Below are positions 8,887 through 17,751 of a stretch of DNA of 64,000 bases, piece by piece. The position numbers and the translations under genes were made by a program. The stretch's first letter is position 1, and every line of letters begins with the position of its first letter. The stretch spans positions 62,001 through 126,000 of the forward strand of contig JAEUVZ010000008.1 of assembly GCA_016786665.1 (NCBI GenBank), written 5' to 3'. The notes under the pieces are model-generated. The model made no database searches, had not been told where the DNA came from, and worked only from the letters and a program-made list of their open reading frames with translations. Origin of the DNA: Flavipsychrobacter sp. GTDB taxonomy: Bacteria; Bacteroidota; Bacteroidia; Chitinophagales; Chitinophagaceae.

Positions 8887-9456
8887 ATGAAACGTATCGT
8901 ATTGATTCCCGTAATGGCGCTGGCAATGATCCAATTTTCTGCTGTAACGGCAACTGCCGGCGGCGATGGTAAAGAAAAGACCGTAATGGTAGGCGGAGCG
9001 CCCATGTATCCCTCTAAGAACATAGTAGATAACGCGGTAAACTCCAAAGACCATACCACGCTGGTAGCAGCGGTAAAGGCAGCGGGACTGGTACAGACGC
9101 TGCAAGGCCCGGGACCGTTCACGGTATTTGCGCCTACCAACGCCGCCTTCGACAAACTGCCGAAAGGAACGGTAGATAACCTGGTGAAGCCCGAAAACAA
9201 AGGTACCCTCACCACCGTGCTCACCTACCACGTAGTAGCCGGAAAATGGAGCGCGCAAGACCTGGCGAAAATGGTGAAAGATGGCAAAGGCCAGGCGATG
9301 GTGAAAACCGTGCAGGGCGAAGAACTGACCGTGATGGAAAAGGGCGGCTCATTGTGGATCAAGGATGCCAAAGGCGGCGTGGCCAAAGTGACAATAAAAG
9401 ACGTAAACCAAAGCAATGGCGTAATACACGTAATAGATAACGTGCTGATGCCATAG
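8887..9456 (+). CDS. Secreted fasciclin (FAS1) domain protein
   Basis: 189 residues. A signal peptide covers about residues 1-24 (ALAMIQFSAVTATAGG). One FAS1 domain spans about residues 45-189. Its two hallmark blocks are visible: GPGPFTVFAPTNAAFDKLPKG near residues 76-97 (H1-type) and the closing NGVIHVIDNVLMP (H2-type). The YH motif is present as LTYHVVAGKWSA. FAS1 proteins act in adhesion or as exported proteins of unclear function. The gene is flanked by terminators at 8739-8772 and 9569-9594, so it is probably a single-gene unit. Function beyond the fold is not known. Confidence 0.9.
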   Translation: MKRIVLIPVMALAMIQFSAVTATAGGDGKEKTVMVGGAPMYPSKNIVDNAVNSKDHTTLVAAVKAAGLVQTLQGPGPFTVFAPTNAAFDKLPKGTVDNLVKPENKGTLTTVLTYHVVAGKWSAQDLAKMVKDGKGQAMVKTVQGEELTVMEKGGSLWIKDAKGGVAKVTIKDVNQSNGVIHVIDNVLMP

Positions 9457-9568
9457 GTATAGCCCGGGAGTGTGGAATGGGCATTTATTCCGGAATCGGC
9501 GATTAAGATAACCGAAATGTAAATTCCAGGCTACCCGCACCGCAAATCAATGCTTTCATAGTATCTTA

Positions 9569-9594
9569 GGGGGATTTTAATAAATCCCCCTTTT
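9569..9594 (+). terminator. Rho-independent terminator after fasciclin gene
   Basis: GGGGGATTT (9569-9577) pairs with AAATCCCCC (9582-9590) and is followed by TTTT. Confidence 0.85.
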
Positions 9595-9614
9595 CATATT
9601 AAGCAAAGCAAGGC

Positions 9615-11039
9615 GTGAAAAAAGAAACCATTTCGGTATTTGATATATTTAAGATAGGAGTAGGCCCCAGCAGTTCGCACACGTTAGGCCCCTGGCGGGC
9701 GGCGCTGCGGTTCCTGGAGCGTGTCCGGGAGCATGGGATGGATAAGGTGCTTGCCGTGCAGGTATTGCTTTACGGGTCGCTGGCCAAAACGGGCAAGGGC
9801 CACGGCACCGATGTAGCCGTGATACTGGGCCTCTGCGGCGAAGACCCGGTAACCTTTGATGTGAACCTCATTAACCCCACCATAAAGCAGATAAACGAGG
9901 AAAAACAACTGGTACTGGGCCAGGAAAGAGCCATCGCTTTTGACCCCGTGCGCGATGTGGTGTTCCTGTATACGGAGACGCTGCCAGCGCATCCTAATGC
10001 CGTTACCTTCCTTTGCTCCTTCAACGACGGCAAAGAGATAGCGGAAACGTACTATTCCATTGGTGGCGGATTTGTAATAAAAGAAGGGGAGGGCGATAAT
10101 GCGGGTACCCTGGTAGACCTTCCCTTCCCTATAGATAAGGGCAGCGACCTGCTGCACTGGTGCATCAAAACCGGGCTCAGCATCTCTGAAATAGTAATGG
10201 AGAACGAGCACGCCTGGCGCAGTGAGGCGGAAACCAAAGCGGGCGTGCTGCGCATATGGCACACTATGCGCGATTGTATTTACCGTGGGGCGCACATAGG
10301 CGGCGAGCTGCCGGGCGGCCTGCAGGTGAAGCGCCGCGCCTACGAACTGAACAAGAAGTACCTGAAGGGCCATACATATAATAGTTACGATGAGTGGCTG
10401 AAACTGATACAGACCGGCGGCAACAACTTTAAATACACCCTGGACTGGGTCAGTTGCTTTGCGCTGGCGGTGAACGAAGAAAACGCCTCCTTCAGCAGGG
10501 TAGTGACCGCGCCTACCAACGGCGCTGCGGGCGTGGTGCCGGCAGTGCTGCAATATTATATTGCCTTTGCCGGTGGCGATACCGATGAGAAGATAGTGCA
10601 GTTCCTGCTGGTGGCTTCAGAGATAGGCAGCATCTTTAAGAAGGGCGCCACTCTTTCCGCCGCTATGGGCGGGTGCCAGGCGGAAATAGGCGTATCGTCG
10701 GCCATGGCCGCCGCCGCTCTTACCGAGTGCATGGGGGGCAGCGCCCGGCAGTGCATGATGGCCGCCGAGATAGCCATGGAGCACCACCTGGGGCTAACGT
10801 GCGACCCTGTAGCGGGGCTGGTACAGGTGCCGTGCATAGAACGCAACACTATGGGGGCTATTAAAGCAATTACCGCCTGCCAACTGGCGCTGCAAAGCAA
10901 CCCGGACAACGCCCGTGTGTCGCTGGATGCGGTGGTAAATACCATGTGGGAGACCGCGCTGGATATGAGCCATAAGTATAAAGAGACCGCCGAGGGCGGA
11001 CTGGCGACCAATCTGCCCCTGAACCTGAGTGAGTGCTAA
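9615..11039 (+). CDS. sdaA: L-serine ammonia-lyase, single-chain iron-sulfur type
   Basis: 474 residues with a GTG start at 9615 preceded by AAGCAAGG. It deaminates L-serine to pyruvate and ammonia using a [4Fe-4S] cluster rather than PLP. The N-terminal regulatory (beta) domain opens with the family signature [12 protein letters not shown]. The catalytic alpha domain contains [12 protein letters not shown] and the cluster cysteines in [18 protein letters not shown] and the run [16 protein letters not shown]. Length fits the fused class found in many bacteria. kdsA follows after only 17 bp, but a perfect -7 element in that gap suggests kdsA also has its own promoter. Confidence 0.95.
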   Translation: MKKETISVFDIFKIGVGPSSSHTLGPWRAALRFLERVREHGMDKVLAVQVLLYGSLAKTGKGHGTDVAVILGLCGEDPVTFDVNLINPTIKQINEEKQLVLGQERAIAFDPVRDVVFLYTETLPAHPNAVTFLCSFNDGKEIAETYYSIGGGFVIKEGEGDNAGTLVDLPFPIDKGSDLLHWCIKTGLSISEIVMENEHAWRSEAETKAGVLRIWHTMRDCIYRGAHIGGELPGGLQVKRRAYELNKKYLKGHTYNSYDEWLKLIQTGGNNFKYTLDWVSCFALAVNEENASFSRVVTAPTNGAAGVVPAVLQYYIAFAGGDTDEKIVQFLLVASEIGSIFKKGATLSAAMGGCQAEIGVSSAMAAAALTECMGGSARQCMMAAEIAMEHHLGLTCDPVAGLVQVPCIERNTMGAIKAITACQLALQSNPDNARVSLDAVVNTMWETALDMSHKYKETAEGGLATNLPLNLSEC

Positions 11040-11043
11040 TGTC

Positions 11044-11051
11044 ATAACTTT
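11044..11051 (+). promoter_or_regulatory. Candidate -7 element directly before kdsA
   Basis: TAACTTTG matches TANNTTTG exactly and ends 5 nt before the kdsA ATG. Transcription from here would start at or within a base or two of the start codon. No good -33 TTTG is visible, so the call rests on the -7 element and the recurrence of this layout in the window. Confidence 0.5.
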
Positions 11052-11056
11052 GCGCG

Positions 11057-11878
11057 ATGAGTTTTTCCCTGGAACAATTACAGAAACAATACAGCAGCAA
11101 TAACTTCTTCCTGATGGCGGGCCCCTGCGTGGTGGAGAGCGAGGAAATGGTGATGGGTATAGCAGAAAGGGTGCAGCAGATATGCCGCCGGCTGGAGATA
11201 CCTTACATCTTCAAAGCCTCGTACCGCAAAGCGAACCGCACCCGCCTTGATAGCTTTACCGGGATAGGGGATGAACAGGCGCTGCAGCTATTGGGGAAAG
11301 TGAAAGCGGCCTACGGCCTGCCCGTAGTGACCGACATACACGATGCGGCAGAAGCCGCTATGGCGGCGGAGTATGTAGATGTGCTTCAGATACCGGCCTT
11401 CCTGTGCCGGCAGACGGATATACTGGTAGCCGCCGCGCAGACGGGCAAGGTGGTGAACGTAAAGAAAGGGCAGTTCCTCTCGCCCGAGGCCATGCAGTTT
11501 GCCGTGGATAAGATACGGCAGAGCGGTAACCAGCAAATTGCCCTTACCGACAGAGGAACCACCTTTGGCTATCACGACCTGATAGTGGACTACCGCGGTA
11601 TACCCACCATGCGCTCTATGGGCGTGCCCGTGGTGCTGGACTGTACCCACTCTCTGCAGCAGCCCAATCAAAGCTCGGGCGTAACCGGGGGGAACCCGGC
11701 TATGATAGAAACTATAGCGCGTGCAGGTATTGCCGTAGGCGCGGATGGCCTGTTTATAGAAACCCACCCTGACCCCGCCCGTGCAAAATCTGACGGGGCC
11801 AATATGCTCCACCTCGACCACCTGGAACCATTACTGGAAAAGCTGGTACGCATCCGCCAGGTAGTGAATGGCTTATAA
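11057..11878 (+). CDS. kdsA: 3-deoxy-8-phosphooctulonate synthase
   Basis: 273 residues, the usual length. It condenses phosphoenolpyruvate with arabinose 5-phosphate to make KDO 8-phosphate for the lipopolysaccharide core. Key motifs are present: LMAGPCVVES near the N-terminus, IFKASYRKANRTR, VVTDIHDAAEAA, VDVLQIPAFLCRQTD, VNVKKGQFLSPEAM and TDRGTTFGY. The region VLDCTHSLQQPNQ and a late FIETHPDPARAKSDGANML complete the fold. The CxxE/ NxxGQ-type metal residues are partly replaced: the conserved position reads VNVKKGQF, the non-metal-type lysine pattern, so the enzyme is probably metal-independent (inference). Confidence 0.95.
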   Translation: MSFSLEQLQKQYSSNNFFLMAGPCVVESEEMVMGIAERVQQICRRLEIPYIFKASYRKANRTRLDSFTGIGDEQALQLLGKVKAAYGLPVVTDIHDAAEAAMAAEYVDVLQIPAFLCRQTDILVAAAQTGKVVNVKKGQFLSPEAMQFAVDKIRQSGNQQIALTDRGTTFGYHDLIVDYRGIPTMRSMGVPVVLDCTHSLQQPNQSSGVTGGNPAMIETIARAGIAVGADGLFIETHPDPARAKSDGANMLHLDHLEPLLEKLVRIRQVVNGL

Positions 11879-11894
11879 TCGCGCCCGGAATCAA

Positions 11895-12971
11895 TTACTG
11901 GTTTACCGCTGTATGCCGGCTGTCGGGCAGCAAATCCCAGCCAATGCCCCTGTAGGCGGTAGGCGCGTAGTTTTTGCTGTCGCCGGGAGTTATTTTACGC
12001 CCGTGGAACAACTGGCTGTAGTGCGCGAATATTTCGGGGCTGCCGGCACTCCGGTTAGGTAACGGCAGGAATATACTGTGCCCTTCTCCAGCAGCCTGGT
12101 TAAAGTTGATGTAGATAGCTTTTGAGGCAAGCGGCGCTTTTACCTTTTCCCCCAGCTGCTTGCGGAAACTGGCCAGGTGCGCCATGAACAGCGTACGGTC
12201 TTCGGGGTTATAATGCACGTATATATTCCGGGCGAAATTGATGGGTTCTATCCAACTGCTGTGTTTCCGTTGCTTCACGCAGGGAGCGTTCAGTATTATG
12301 TTATCCACCCATACCTCGTTGTTGACGTTTTTCAGCTGGCCGTGCTTCACGAGCTGGCTCATTACGTTGTTGCCCATACTGTGAAAGAAAAGCGACAGGC
12401 TGCCTTTGCCCATCAGCTCGTTATCGCGCAGGCGCTTGATGGTATCTATTACCGGGGCGAAATCCTTATACGCCTCCCGGGCATTGGTAAGAGCGAACGT
12501 ATAGTTGCCCAGGGTTTTCTTGTTCGGGTGTATACTGGGATAGTCCAGCATCAGCACGTTCACTTTGTAAAAGGAGCCGAGGCGCAATCCGCGGTCCAGA
12601 TTGGCGGTAAAAACCTTGCCCATTCCTTCGGTATAGACCACCCAGTCGTTATCCGGGTGGGGCAGGTAGTTGATTGCCGCTTGCAGGGATGGAGCCGGCA
12701 GCACATGCCAGGTGCCGTTCTTCACGTACACGAACAGGTAATGCAAATGGTCTTTCTGCAGGTCTTCGCACAAGAAGCGGAGACTATCCCGCTGCAGGAG
12801 GCGGTTGCTGGCCACCACCATCGCTGTGTCTATCTCCGCCGGGGGAACAGTTAGTTGTTCCACCAGTTTCAGGCGTTTCCAGTCGGTGTCGGTATTCATC
12901 CAGTTATAGCTACGCTTAGCTACCGCCGAAAGGGTGAGGCACAGAAATAATATAGTAAGTATATTCCGCAT
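11895..12971 (-). CDS. Secreted alpha/beta hydrolase-fold protein
   Basis: 358 residues from the ATG at 12971. An upstream TTG in frame at 12989 is rejected as the start because it overlaps a perfect -7 promoter element. The N-terminus MRNILTILFLCLTLSAVAKRS is a signal peptide. The nucleophile elbow appears as SLFFHSMGNNVMS near residues 190-205, a GxSxG variant in which the first position is H-S-M-G preceded by F. Late motifs VHYNPEDRTL and GEGHSIFLP are candidates for the acid and histidine of the triad. Similarity is to the DUF900-type hydrolase group. Substrate is unknown. It converges on kdsA with 16 bp between stops, and is divergent from the S9 peptidase. Confidence 0.7.
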   Translation of the reverse strand: MRNILTILFLCLTLSAVAKRSYNWMNTDTDWKRLKLVEQLTVPPAEIDTAMVVASNRLLQRDSLRFLCEDLQKDHLHYLFVYVKNGTWHVLPAPSLQAAINYLPHPDNDWVVYTEGMGKVFTANLDRGLRLGSFYKVNVLMLDYPSIHPNKKTLGNYTFALTNAREAYKDFAPVIDTIKRLRDNELMGKGSLSLFFHSMGNNVMSQLVKHGQLKNVNNEVWVDNIILNAPCVKQRKHSSWIEPINFARNIYVHYNPEDRTLFMAHLASFRKQLGEKVKAPLASKAIYINFNQAAGEGHSIFLPLPNRSAGSPEIFAHYSQLFHGRKITPGDSKNYAPTAYRGIGWDLLPDSRHTAVNQ

Positions 12972-12986
12972 GATATAGATACGTTT

Positions 12987-12994
12987 CAAAGTTA
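12987..12994 (-). promoter_or_regulatory. -7 element of the alpha/beta hydrolase gene
   Basis: The minus strand reads TAACTTTG, an exact TANNTTTG match, ending 15 nt before the ATG at 12971. It decides the start choice for the downstream gene. Confidence 0.55.
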
Positions 12995-13024
12995 AGATTG
13001 GTTGTGTGTGTTCATTTATTCCCC

Positions 13025-13032
13025 TATGTTTG
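13025..13032 (+). promoter_or_regulatory. -7 element of the S9 peptidase gene
   Basis: TATGTTTG matches TANNTTTG and lies 24 bp before the ATG at 13057. A TTG/TTGT-rich stretch about 20 bp upstream may be the -33 element. Confidence 0.55.
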
Positions 13033-13056
13033 TTATCGTTATTTTAACAAGACTTC

Positions 13057-15210
13057 ATGAATATTATAAAAAAAGTATGCCTGTGCATCGCAGTGGGCGC
13101 GGTGTTGTCCACCAGTGTTAGCGCACAGAAGAATTTTACTATAGCGGAGGCGACCAATGGCCTGTCCGGCAGCCTGGCGGTACAGGGGCTGAAGCAGGGC
13201 ACATGGCGGCCCGGCACCAATACGCTCTACTATGTGGAAAAGAAGGAGGGAGTGGAAGCATGGTACTCCATCGACTTCCCCGATGAGGACCGCGATGAGC
13301 TGCTGACGCTTGCCAAGCTGAACAAGCAACTGGGCACGGAAATGAAATCCTTCCCGCTGATGACCTGGCTTGATGAGGACCATGTGTATATAAATGATGG
13401 AAAGAAGATACACCTGGGAACCGTAGCCGACGATGAGGTGAAAGACTGGAAAGTATGGTTCACCCTGCCTGAAAAGGCGCAGAACATAACCATAGATGAG
13501 AAGAGGAACATCGCCTATACCATAGACAATAACCTGTACCTGAATACACCGGCGGGAAAATCGCTGAAGGTAACGGACAACAGCAATAAGAATATCATCA
13601 GCGGCCAGGCGGTGCACCGCAACGAATTTGGCATTGACAGGGGCATATTCCTCTCGCCGAAGGGAAACTACCTGGCTTACTACCACATGGACCAGTCGAT
13701 GGTGAACGATTATCCCATCATCAACTGGGCCTCAGACCCCGCCACGGTGGAGAACATCAAGTACCCCATGGCCGGAGGCACGTCGCACCAGGTATTGCTG
13801 AAGGTGTACGACCCTGCGAGCGGCAAAACCGTAACCCTGAAAACAGGTGAGGGCAAAGACCATTACCTGGTAGCCGTTACCTGGAGCCCCGATGAAAAGC
13901 ACGTGTATGCAGGCCTGCTGAACCGGGAACAGAACCACTTGTGGCTCAACAAATACGACGCCCGTACCGGTGCCAAGTTGGCTACGCTTTTTGAAGAGAC
14001 CAGCGATAAGTATGTAGAGCCCCAGCACCCGCTGTATTTTCTGCCGGGCAGCGATAATGAATTCCTGTGGTGGAGCCAGAAAGACGGGTACATGCACCTT
14101 TACCTCTACAACACCAATGGGGAGCAGCTCCGCCAGGTAACCAAAGGCGAATGGGTGGTGAACGAAATAACCGGCTTCAACCGCAAAAACAGCGAAGTAT
14201 TGATAACAGGCACTAAAGAGTCGCCGCTGGGAAAGAATGCCTACGCCGCCAACTGGAAGAACGGAGAACTGCGCCGGCTTGATAAAGCAGAGGGCATGCA
14301 CACGGTATCGGCCAATACGGCCGGCACGTACCTGTACGATGTGCACACTTCCGACAAGGTGCCGCGCAAGTATTCGGTACGCGAAGTGAAAGGGGCCTAT
14401 ACCAAAGCGCTCCTGGTTAGCGAAGACCCGCTGAAGAGCTACAACCGCGCGGAGGTGCGCAACGTGACGCTGAAAGCCAGCGATGGCACACCACTATACG
14501 GAAAGCTGGTATTGCCACCCAACTTTGACCCCGGCAAAAAATACCCCACCGTAGTGTACCTCTACAACGGCCCGCACGCGCAGATGATACACAACTCCTA
14601 CCCCGCCAGCGGTAACCTGTGGTACGAGTACATGGCGCAGAATGGCTTTATCATGTTTACGATTGACGGGCGCGGTAGCAGCAACCGGGGCCTGGCCTTT
14701 GAACAGGCCACTTTCCGCAAGCTGGGTGATGTGGAAATGGAAGACCAACTGGCAGGAGTGACCTACCTGAAATCCCTTCCCTATGTAGATGCGAAGCGCA
14801 TGGGCGTGCATGGCTGGAGCTATGGCGGCTTTATGACCACATCGCTGATGCTGCGCCATCCCGGTGTATTTAAGGCCGCGGTGGCCGGCGGCCCGGTAAT
14901 GGACTGGAGCATGTATGAGGTAATGTACACCGAGCGCTACATGGATACCCCGCTGGAAAATCCCGAGGGATATAAGAACAATAACCTATACACCAAAGTG
15001 AAGAGCCTGGCCGGGAAACTGCTGCTGATACACGGAGCCAGCGATGATGTGGTGGTATGGCAGCACTCGGTAAAATTCCTGAAAGCCTGTGTGGATGAGA
15101 ATGTACAGGTAGACTATTTCGTGTATCCCGGGCACCCGCACAATGTGCGCGGCAAAGACCGGGTTCACCTGATGCAGAAGATAACAGATTATTTTGTAGA
15201 GAATTTATAA
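13057..15210 (+). CDS. Dipeptidyl peptidase IV-type S9 serine peptidase
   Basis: 717 residues with a signal peptide (ending SVSAQK). The first about 460 residues form the DPPIV N-terminal beta-propeller. The C-terminal alpha/beta hydrolase domain carries the catalytic serine in MGVHGWSYGGFM, the aspartate in HGASDDVVVW and the histidine in YPGHPHNVRG. The family releases N-terminal dipeptides, often X-Pro, from peptides; here it should act in the periplasm. A double glutamate motif expected for strict DPPIV enzymes is not clearly visible to me in the propeller, so substrate preference is uncertain. Its start is supported by a promoter at 13025-13032. Two hairpins follow. Confidence 0.92.
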   Translation: MNIIKKVCLCIAVGAVLSTSVSAQKNFTIAEATNGLSGSLAVQGLKQGTWRPGTNTLYYVEKKEGVEAWYSIDFPDEDRDELLTLAKLNKQLGTEMKSFPLMTWLDEDHVYINDGKKIHLGTVADDEVKDWKVWFTLPEKAQNITIDEKRNIAYTIDNNLYLNTPAGKSLKVTDNSNKNIISGQAVHRNEFGIDRGIFLSPKGNYLAYYHMDQSMVNDYPIINWASDPATVENIKYPMAGGTSHQVLLKVYDPASGKTVTLKTGEGKDHYLVAVTWSPDEKHVYAGLLNREQNHLWLNKYDARTGAKLATLFEETSDKYVEPQHPLYFLPGSDNEFLWWSQKDGYMHLYLYNTNGEQLRQVTKGEWVVNEITGFNRKNSEVLITGTKESPLGKNAYAANWKNGELRRLDKAEGMHTVSANTAGTYLYDVHTSDKVPRKYSVREVKGAYTKALLVSEDPLKSYNRAEVRNVTLKASDGTPLYGKLVLPPNFDPGKKYPTVVYLYNGPHAQMIHNSYPASGNLWYEYMAQNGFIMFTIDGRGSSNRGLAFEQATFRKLGDVEMEDQLAGVTYLKSLPYVDAKRMGVHGWSYGGFMTTSLMLRHPGVFKAAVAGGPVMDWSMYEVMYTERYMDTPLENPEGYKNNNLYTKVKSLAGKLLLIHGASDDVVVWQHSVKFLKACVDENVQVDYFVYPGHPHNVRGKDRVHLMQKITDYFVENL

Positions 15211-15223
15211 TTAACGGATGATG

Positions 15224-15245
15224 AAATCGTCAGTGGCGATTTTTT
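15224..15245 (+). terminator. Weak terminator after S9 peptidase
   Basis: AAATCG (15224-15229) and CGATTT (15237-15242) form a short stem followed by a T-run to 15245. Short stem, so only a possible terminator; the stronger hairpin at 15273-15301 follows. Confidence 0.4.
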
Positions 15246-15272
15246 CGTTAGGGCTAATGTTCGTAACTTATA

Positions 15273-15301
15273 CAGGCTGGCGCGTTGCCAGCCTGCTTTT
15301 T
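15273..15301 (+). terminator. Rho-independent terminator abutting the next start codon
   Basis: CAGGCTGGC (15273-15281) pairs with GCCAGCCTG (15287-15295) and is followed by CTTTTT. The next gene's ATG begins at 15304, two bases past the T-run. Confidence 0.75.
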
Positions 15302-15303
15302 GT

Positions 15304-16233
15304 ATGCTGACATATACGATAATAGGAGTGACCCTGCTGCTGGCAGCGTGGAGTATAGTGCTGCTGGTGCGTGGCGTGCGCAAACCGCTGAAGTACAGCT
15401 GGCACCGGGTATTTTTTTCCGCGTCGCTGGCGCTGCTGATGTACCTGTATGGCGCCTGGGTATATGTTTCTATACACTGCAAGTTTGGTTTCGGTATTTT
15501 ATACCTGCTGGTGCTGGTATGGAGCCTCCTGCGGCGGCGGCCTATACGCCGCCGGCACGAGAAGTGGCGGGTACGGGTGAATGTGGCCGGGGGCGTGCTG
15601 CTGGCTACCTTGTGCGTGCTCTACTTTACCGGTACTACCGGCTATACCGAGCGTATAGCCCTGGCCTTTCCGCTCAAGAAGGGGAAATATTTTGTGCTGC
15701 AGGGAGGTAAGGGGCTGCCCGCCAATATGTTCCACTATAGCTATAGGGGGGCGGTATATGCCATAGATATTGTGAAGCTGAACCGCTATGGCAACAGGGC
15801 CAACAGTATCTTCAGCGACAACCTGGAAGACTACGAGATATATGGCGACACTATCTACAGCCCTTGCGCGGGTAAGGTGATACAGGTGCGCGATGAGAAC
15901 CCTGACAATACGCCCCCGGTGCGCCAGCGTGGCCCCACCAACCTAAATAGTGTAGTGGTGGAAACGGACTCTTGCTACGTGTTCCTGGGGCACAATAAGA
16001 AGGGCAGCGCCCTGGTGCGGGAAGGTGATGTAGTACGGGTAGGGCAGCCGCTGGCACTGGTGGGCAACTCGGGCTTTAGCCTGGAGCCCCACCTACACAT
16101 ACAGGTGCATAAGAAATCGGGGACGGGACTGCCCTGGTACCGCGAACCCCAGTTATTTATAGAGTTTGACGGGCGGGCCTACTTGCTCTTCGAGGTAATA
16201 CGGCCTAAACGGGTGCATATGGTGGAGGACTAA
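15304..16233 (+). CDS. Membrane-anchored M23 family metallopeptidase
   Basis: 309 residues. Four hydrophobic segments occupy about residues 1-120 (for example TLLLAAWSIVLLV, ASLALLMYLYGAWVYVS and AGGVLLATLCVLYF). The C-terminal half is a peptidase M23 (LytM/lysostaphin-type) domain. Zinc ligands are seen in FHYSYRGAVYAID (His and Asp), and in the closing HLHIQVH; a third histidine may be in VFLGHNKKGS. Such enzymes cut cell-wall peptides or regulate amidases from the periplasmic side. The start codon follows a terminator hairpin almost directly, so the leader is either absent or contains this hairpin; a later GTG at 15328 is an alternative start. A bidirectional terminator follows at 16244-16274. 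Confidence 0.85.
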   Translation: MLTYTIIGVTLLLAAWSIVLLVRGVRKPLKYSWHRVFFSASLALLMYLYGAWVYVSIHCKFGFGILYLLVLVWSLLRRRPIRRRHEKWRVRVNVAGGVLLATLCVLYFTGTTGYTERIALAFPLKKGKYFVLQGGKGLPANMFHYSYRGAVYAIDIVKLNRYGNRANSIFSDNLEDYEIYGDTIYSPCAGKVIQVRDENPDNTPPVRQRGPTNLNSVVVETDSCYVFLGHNKKGSALVREGDVVRVGQPLALVGNSGFSLEPHLHIQVHKKSGTGLPWYREPQLFIEFDGRAYLLFEVIRPKRVHMVED

Positions 16234-16243
16234 ATAGACGCAA

Positions 16244-16274
16244 AAAAAAAATGCCGCAGTTGCGGCATTTTTTT
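16244..16274. terminator. Bidirectional terminator between convergent genes
   Basis: ATGCCGCA (16251-16258) and TGCGGCAT (16261-16268) form the stem, with a run of A before it and a run of T after it. It serves both the M23 gene and the convergent membrane protein gene. Confidence 0.9.
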
Positions 16275-16280
16275 AGAGAG

Positions 16281-16754
16281 CTAAAATATTTGTGAGTCAC
16301 CCCCGCTGCTGAACTGTAGTTGCTGCAATTTGCTCCTGTGCCCGCTTACCTGCACCCAATAAAGTATCCAGACTATTAATGCGCCTAAGGACACCAATCC
16401 TCCCAGTAGTGGAATCCATGTGCAGCAAAACAAGATGCACATAGCGAGACCCATGTTATAAGTAGGCCGGGGCTCTGCGGGGTGCGCTTTATGGCGGTAT
16501 TCATCTTGTAGCGAGTCGGCCAAGCGGTTGACAATGATAAAATGCCAAACCATATTGAAAAAAGGAATGAACATCAGCCAGACCATAGATGGCTCCATTT
16601 TCCGGTTTTGCGGAGAGATGAGCTTTAGCGTGTTTTGCAGGGTTAGCAGGTACAGGATGAACGGAATTAAAAATAGTCCGCAAACCAAGAGCGCTATCAG
16701 CAATTCACCACCACTGGGCATTGATAATAAAAGTAAGGGTTGGGTTGTTGTCAT
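16281..16754 (-). CDS. Small conserved membrane protein
   Basis: 157 residues from the ATG at 16754 (MTTTQPLLLLS). A longer frame from 16793 would add 13 residues, but a promoter-like TATCTTTA lies inside that extension on the minus strand, so the shorter start is preferred. Three hydrophobic segments: ELLIALLVCGLFLIPFILYL, MVWLMFIPFFNMVWHFIIV and a long final one around CILFCCTWIPLLGGLVSLGA. A conserved-looking cytosolic loop, ISPQNRKMEPS, sits between the first two. This resembles a family of uncharacterised Bacteroidota membrane proteins. Function unknown. Confidence 0.7.
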   Translation of the reverse strand: MTTTQPLLLLSMPSGGELLIALLVCGLFLIPFILYLLTLQNTLKLISPQNRKMEPSMVWLMFIPFFNMVWHFIIVNRLADSLQDEYRHKAHPAEPRPTYNMGLAMCILFCCTWIPLLGGLVSLGALIVWILYWVQVSGHRSKLQQLQFSSGGDSQIF

Positions 16755-16845
16755 AATGTCTTTTTTTAAAGATAAACATATTGGCTGCCACATGCAAGCA
16801 TTCCTTAACGAAATGTGGTATAGGTAACGTAGGTCAGTAGCTGTC

Positions 16846-17721
16846 TCATTTTTTATAAGTGCAGTATATCATGGGTACCAGCCATTCGGCATTGGAGGCC
16901 TGGCGGTTCTCGAAAGGGAAGCGGACGAACTTGTGCATTTGCCCGTAGCTGGTCGTAAGCCCCATTACGGCGCCCTGGTAGTTCATTACACCTTTTTTCT
17001 GGATGGTGTTGTCGTTGCCGTGAGTGGCTATCCATTCCATACTGACGATGATACCGCCTTTTATTGGGATGTTTTTGTCCGAGACATCTATGCGTACCCA
17101 TTCATTGCCCTTTGCTGCATGGACGATAACATTGCCCCCGGTTATGTCTTCACCGGCCAGGTGGGTCCTTCCGTCGGCGTCGTACACGTGTATGCGGAAG
17201 CGGCTGTCGGGTATGCCCAGGTTGGTGATGTAGATGTATACAGCTTCCAGGGTTCCACCAATGGCGTTGCCTTGCCGGAGGTAGATGCCATATTCGGTGC
17301 CTACATTCATATAGGCTTGCCCCTCGCAGGTAAGGCCGGACTCGCCCAGTATTTTGGACTTCCCGGTTTTTTTGGTGGCTTTAGCTGTAATGGCTACTTC
17401 GTCCAGTTGGTTGTACTTTTCTTTCAGCACCACGTGTATTTCCTTCCCGGCCATGTCGGCCATGGCCATATCTACCGGTTGGTAGCCTACGCAGAAGAAA
17501 GTGAGTTCTTTTGCATCGGCGCTTTTTACACTCAGCCGGAAATTACCTTCTTCATCGCAGTAGCCTCCTTCGGCGGCGCCCTTCACCTGTATAGCGGCAA
17601 AGGGGATGGCCTTGTTGGCTTCATCGGTAACAAGGCCGCGGAATATGCGTGTTTGCGCACCGGAAAGGAACGGTATCAGCAACAGGCTGAGCAGTATTGT
17701 CCGGCGAAGGAAAGGGTACAT
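16846..17721 (-). CDS. Carboxypeptidase-regulatory-like domain envelope protein
   Basis: 291 residues with a signal peptide (LLLSLLLIPFLSGAQ). Residues 25-105 form a CarboxypepD_reg-like beta-sandwich: FRGLVTDEANKAIPFAAIQV, then GGYCDEEGNFRL, then LTFFCVGYQPV. This is the domain often found at the N-terminus of TonB-dependent receptors. Here it is followed not by a barrel but by about 180 residues that I do not recognise, with sandwich-like features (YIYITNLGIPDSRFRIHVYD). It may be an outer-membrane or periplasmic accessory protein. It starts 30 bp after the dapB stop, so cotranscription with dapB is possible. Function unknown. Confidence 0.7.
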   Translation of the reverse strand: MYPFLRRTILLSLLLIPFLSGAQTRIFRGLVTDEANKAIPFAAIQVKGAAEGGYCDEEGNFRLSVKSADAKELTFFCVGYQPVDMAMADMAGKEIHVVLKEKYNQLDEVAITAKATKKTGKSKILGESGLTCEGQAYMNVGTEYGIYLRQGNAIGGTLEAVYIYITNLGIPDSRFRIHVYDADGRTHLAGEDITGGNVIVHAAKGNEWVRIDVSDKNIPIKGGIIVSMEWIATHGNDNTIQKKGVMNYQGAVMGLTTSYGQMHKFVRFPFENRQASNAEWLVPMIYCTYKK

Positions 17722-17751
17722 ATGGATATTGCTTTACCAACAATATACTCA

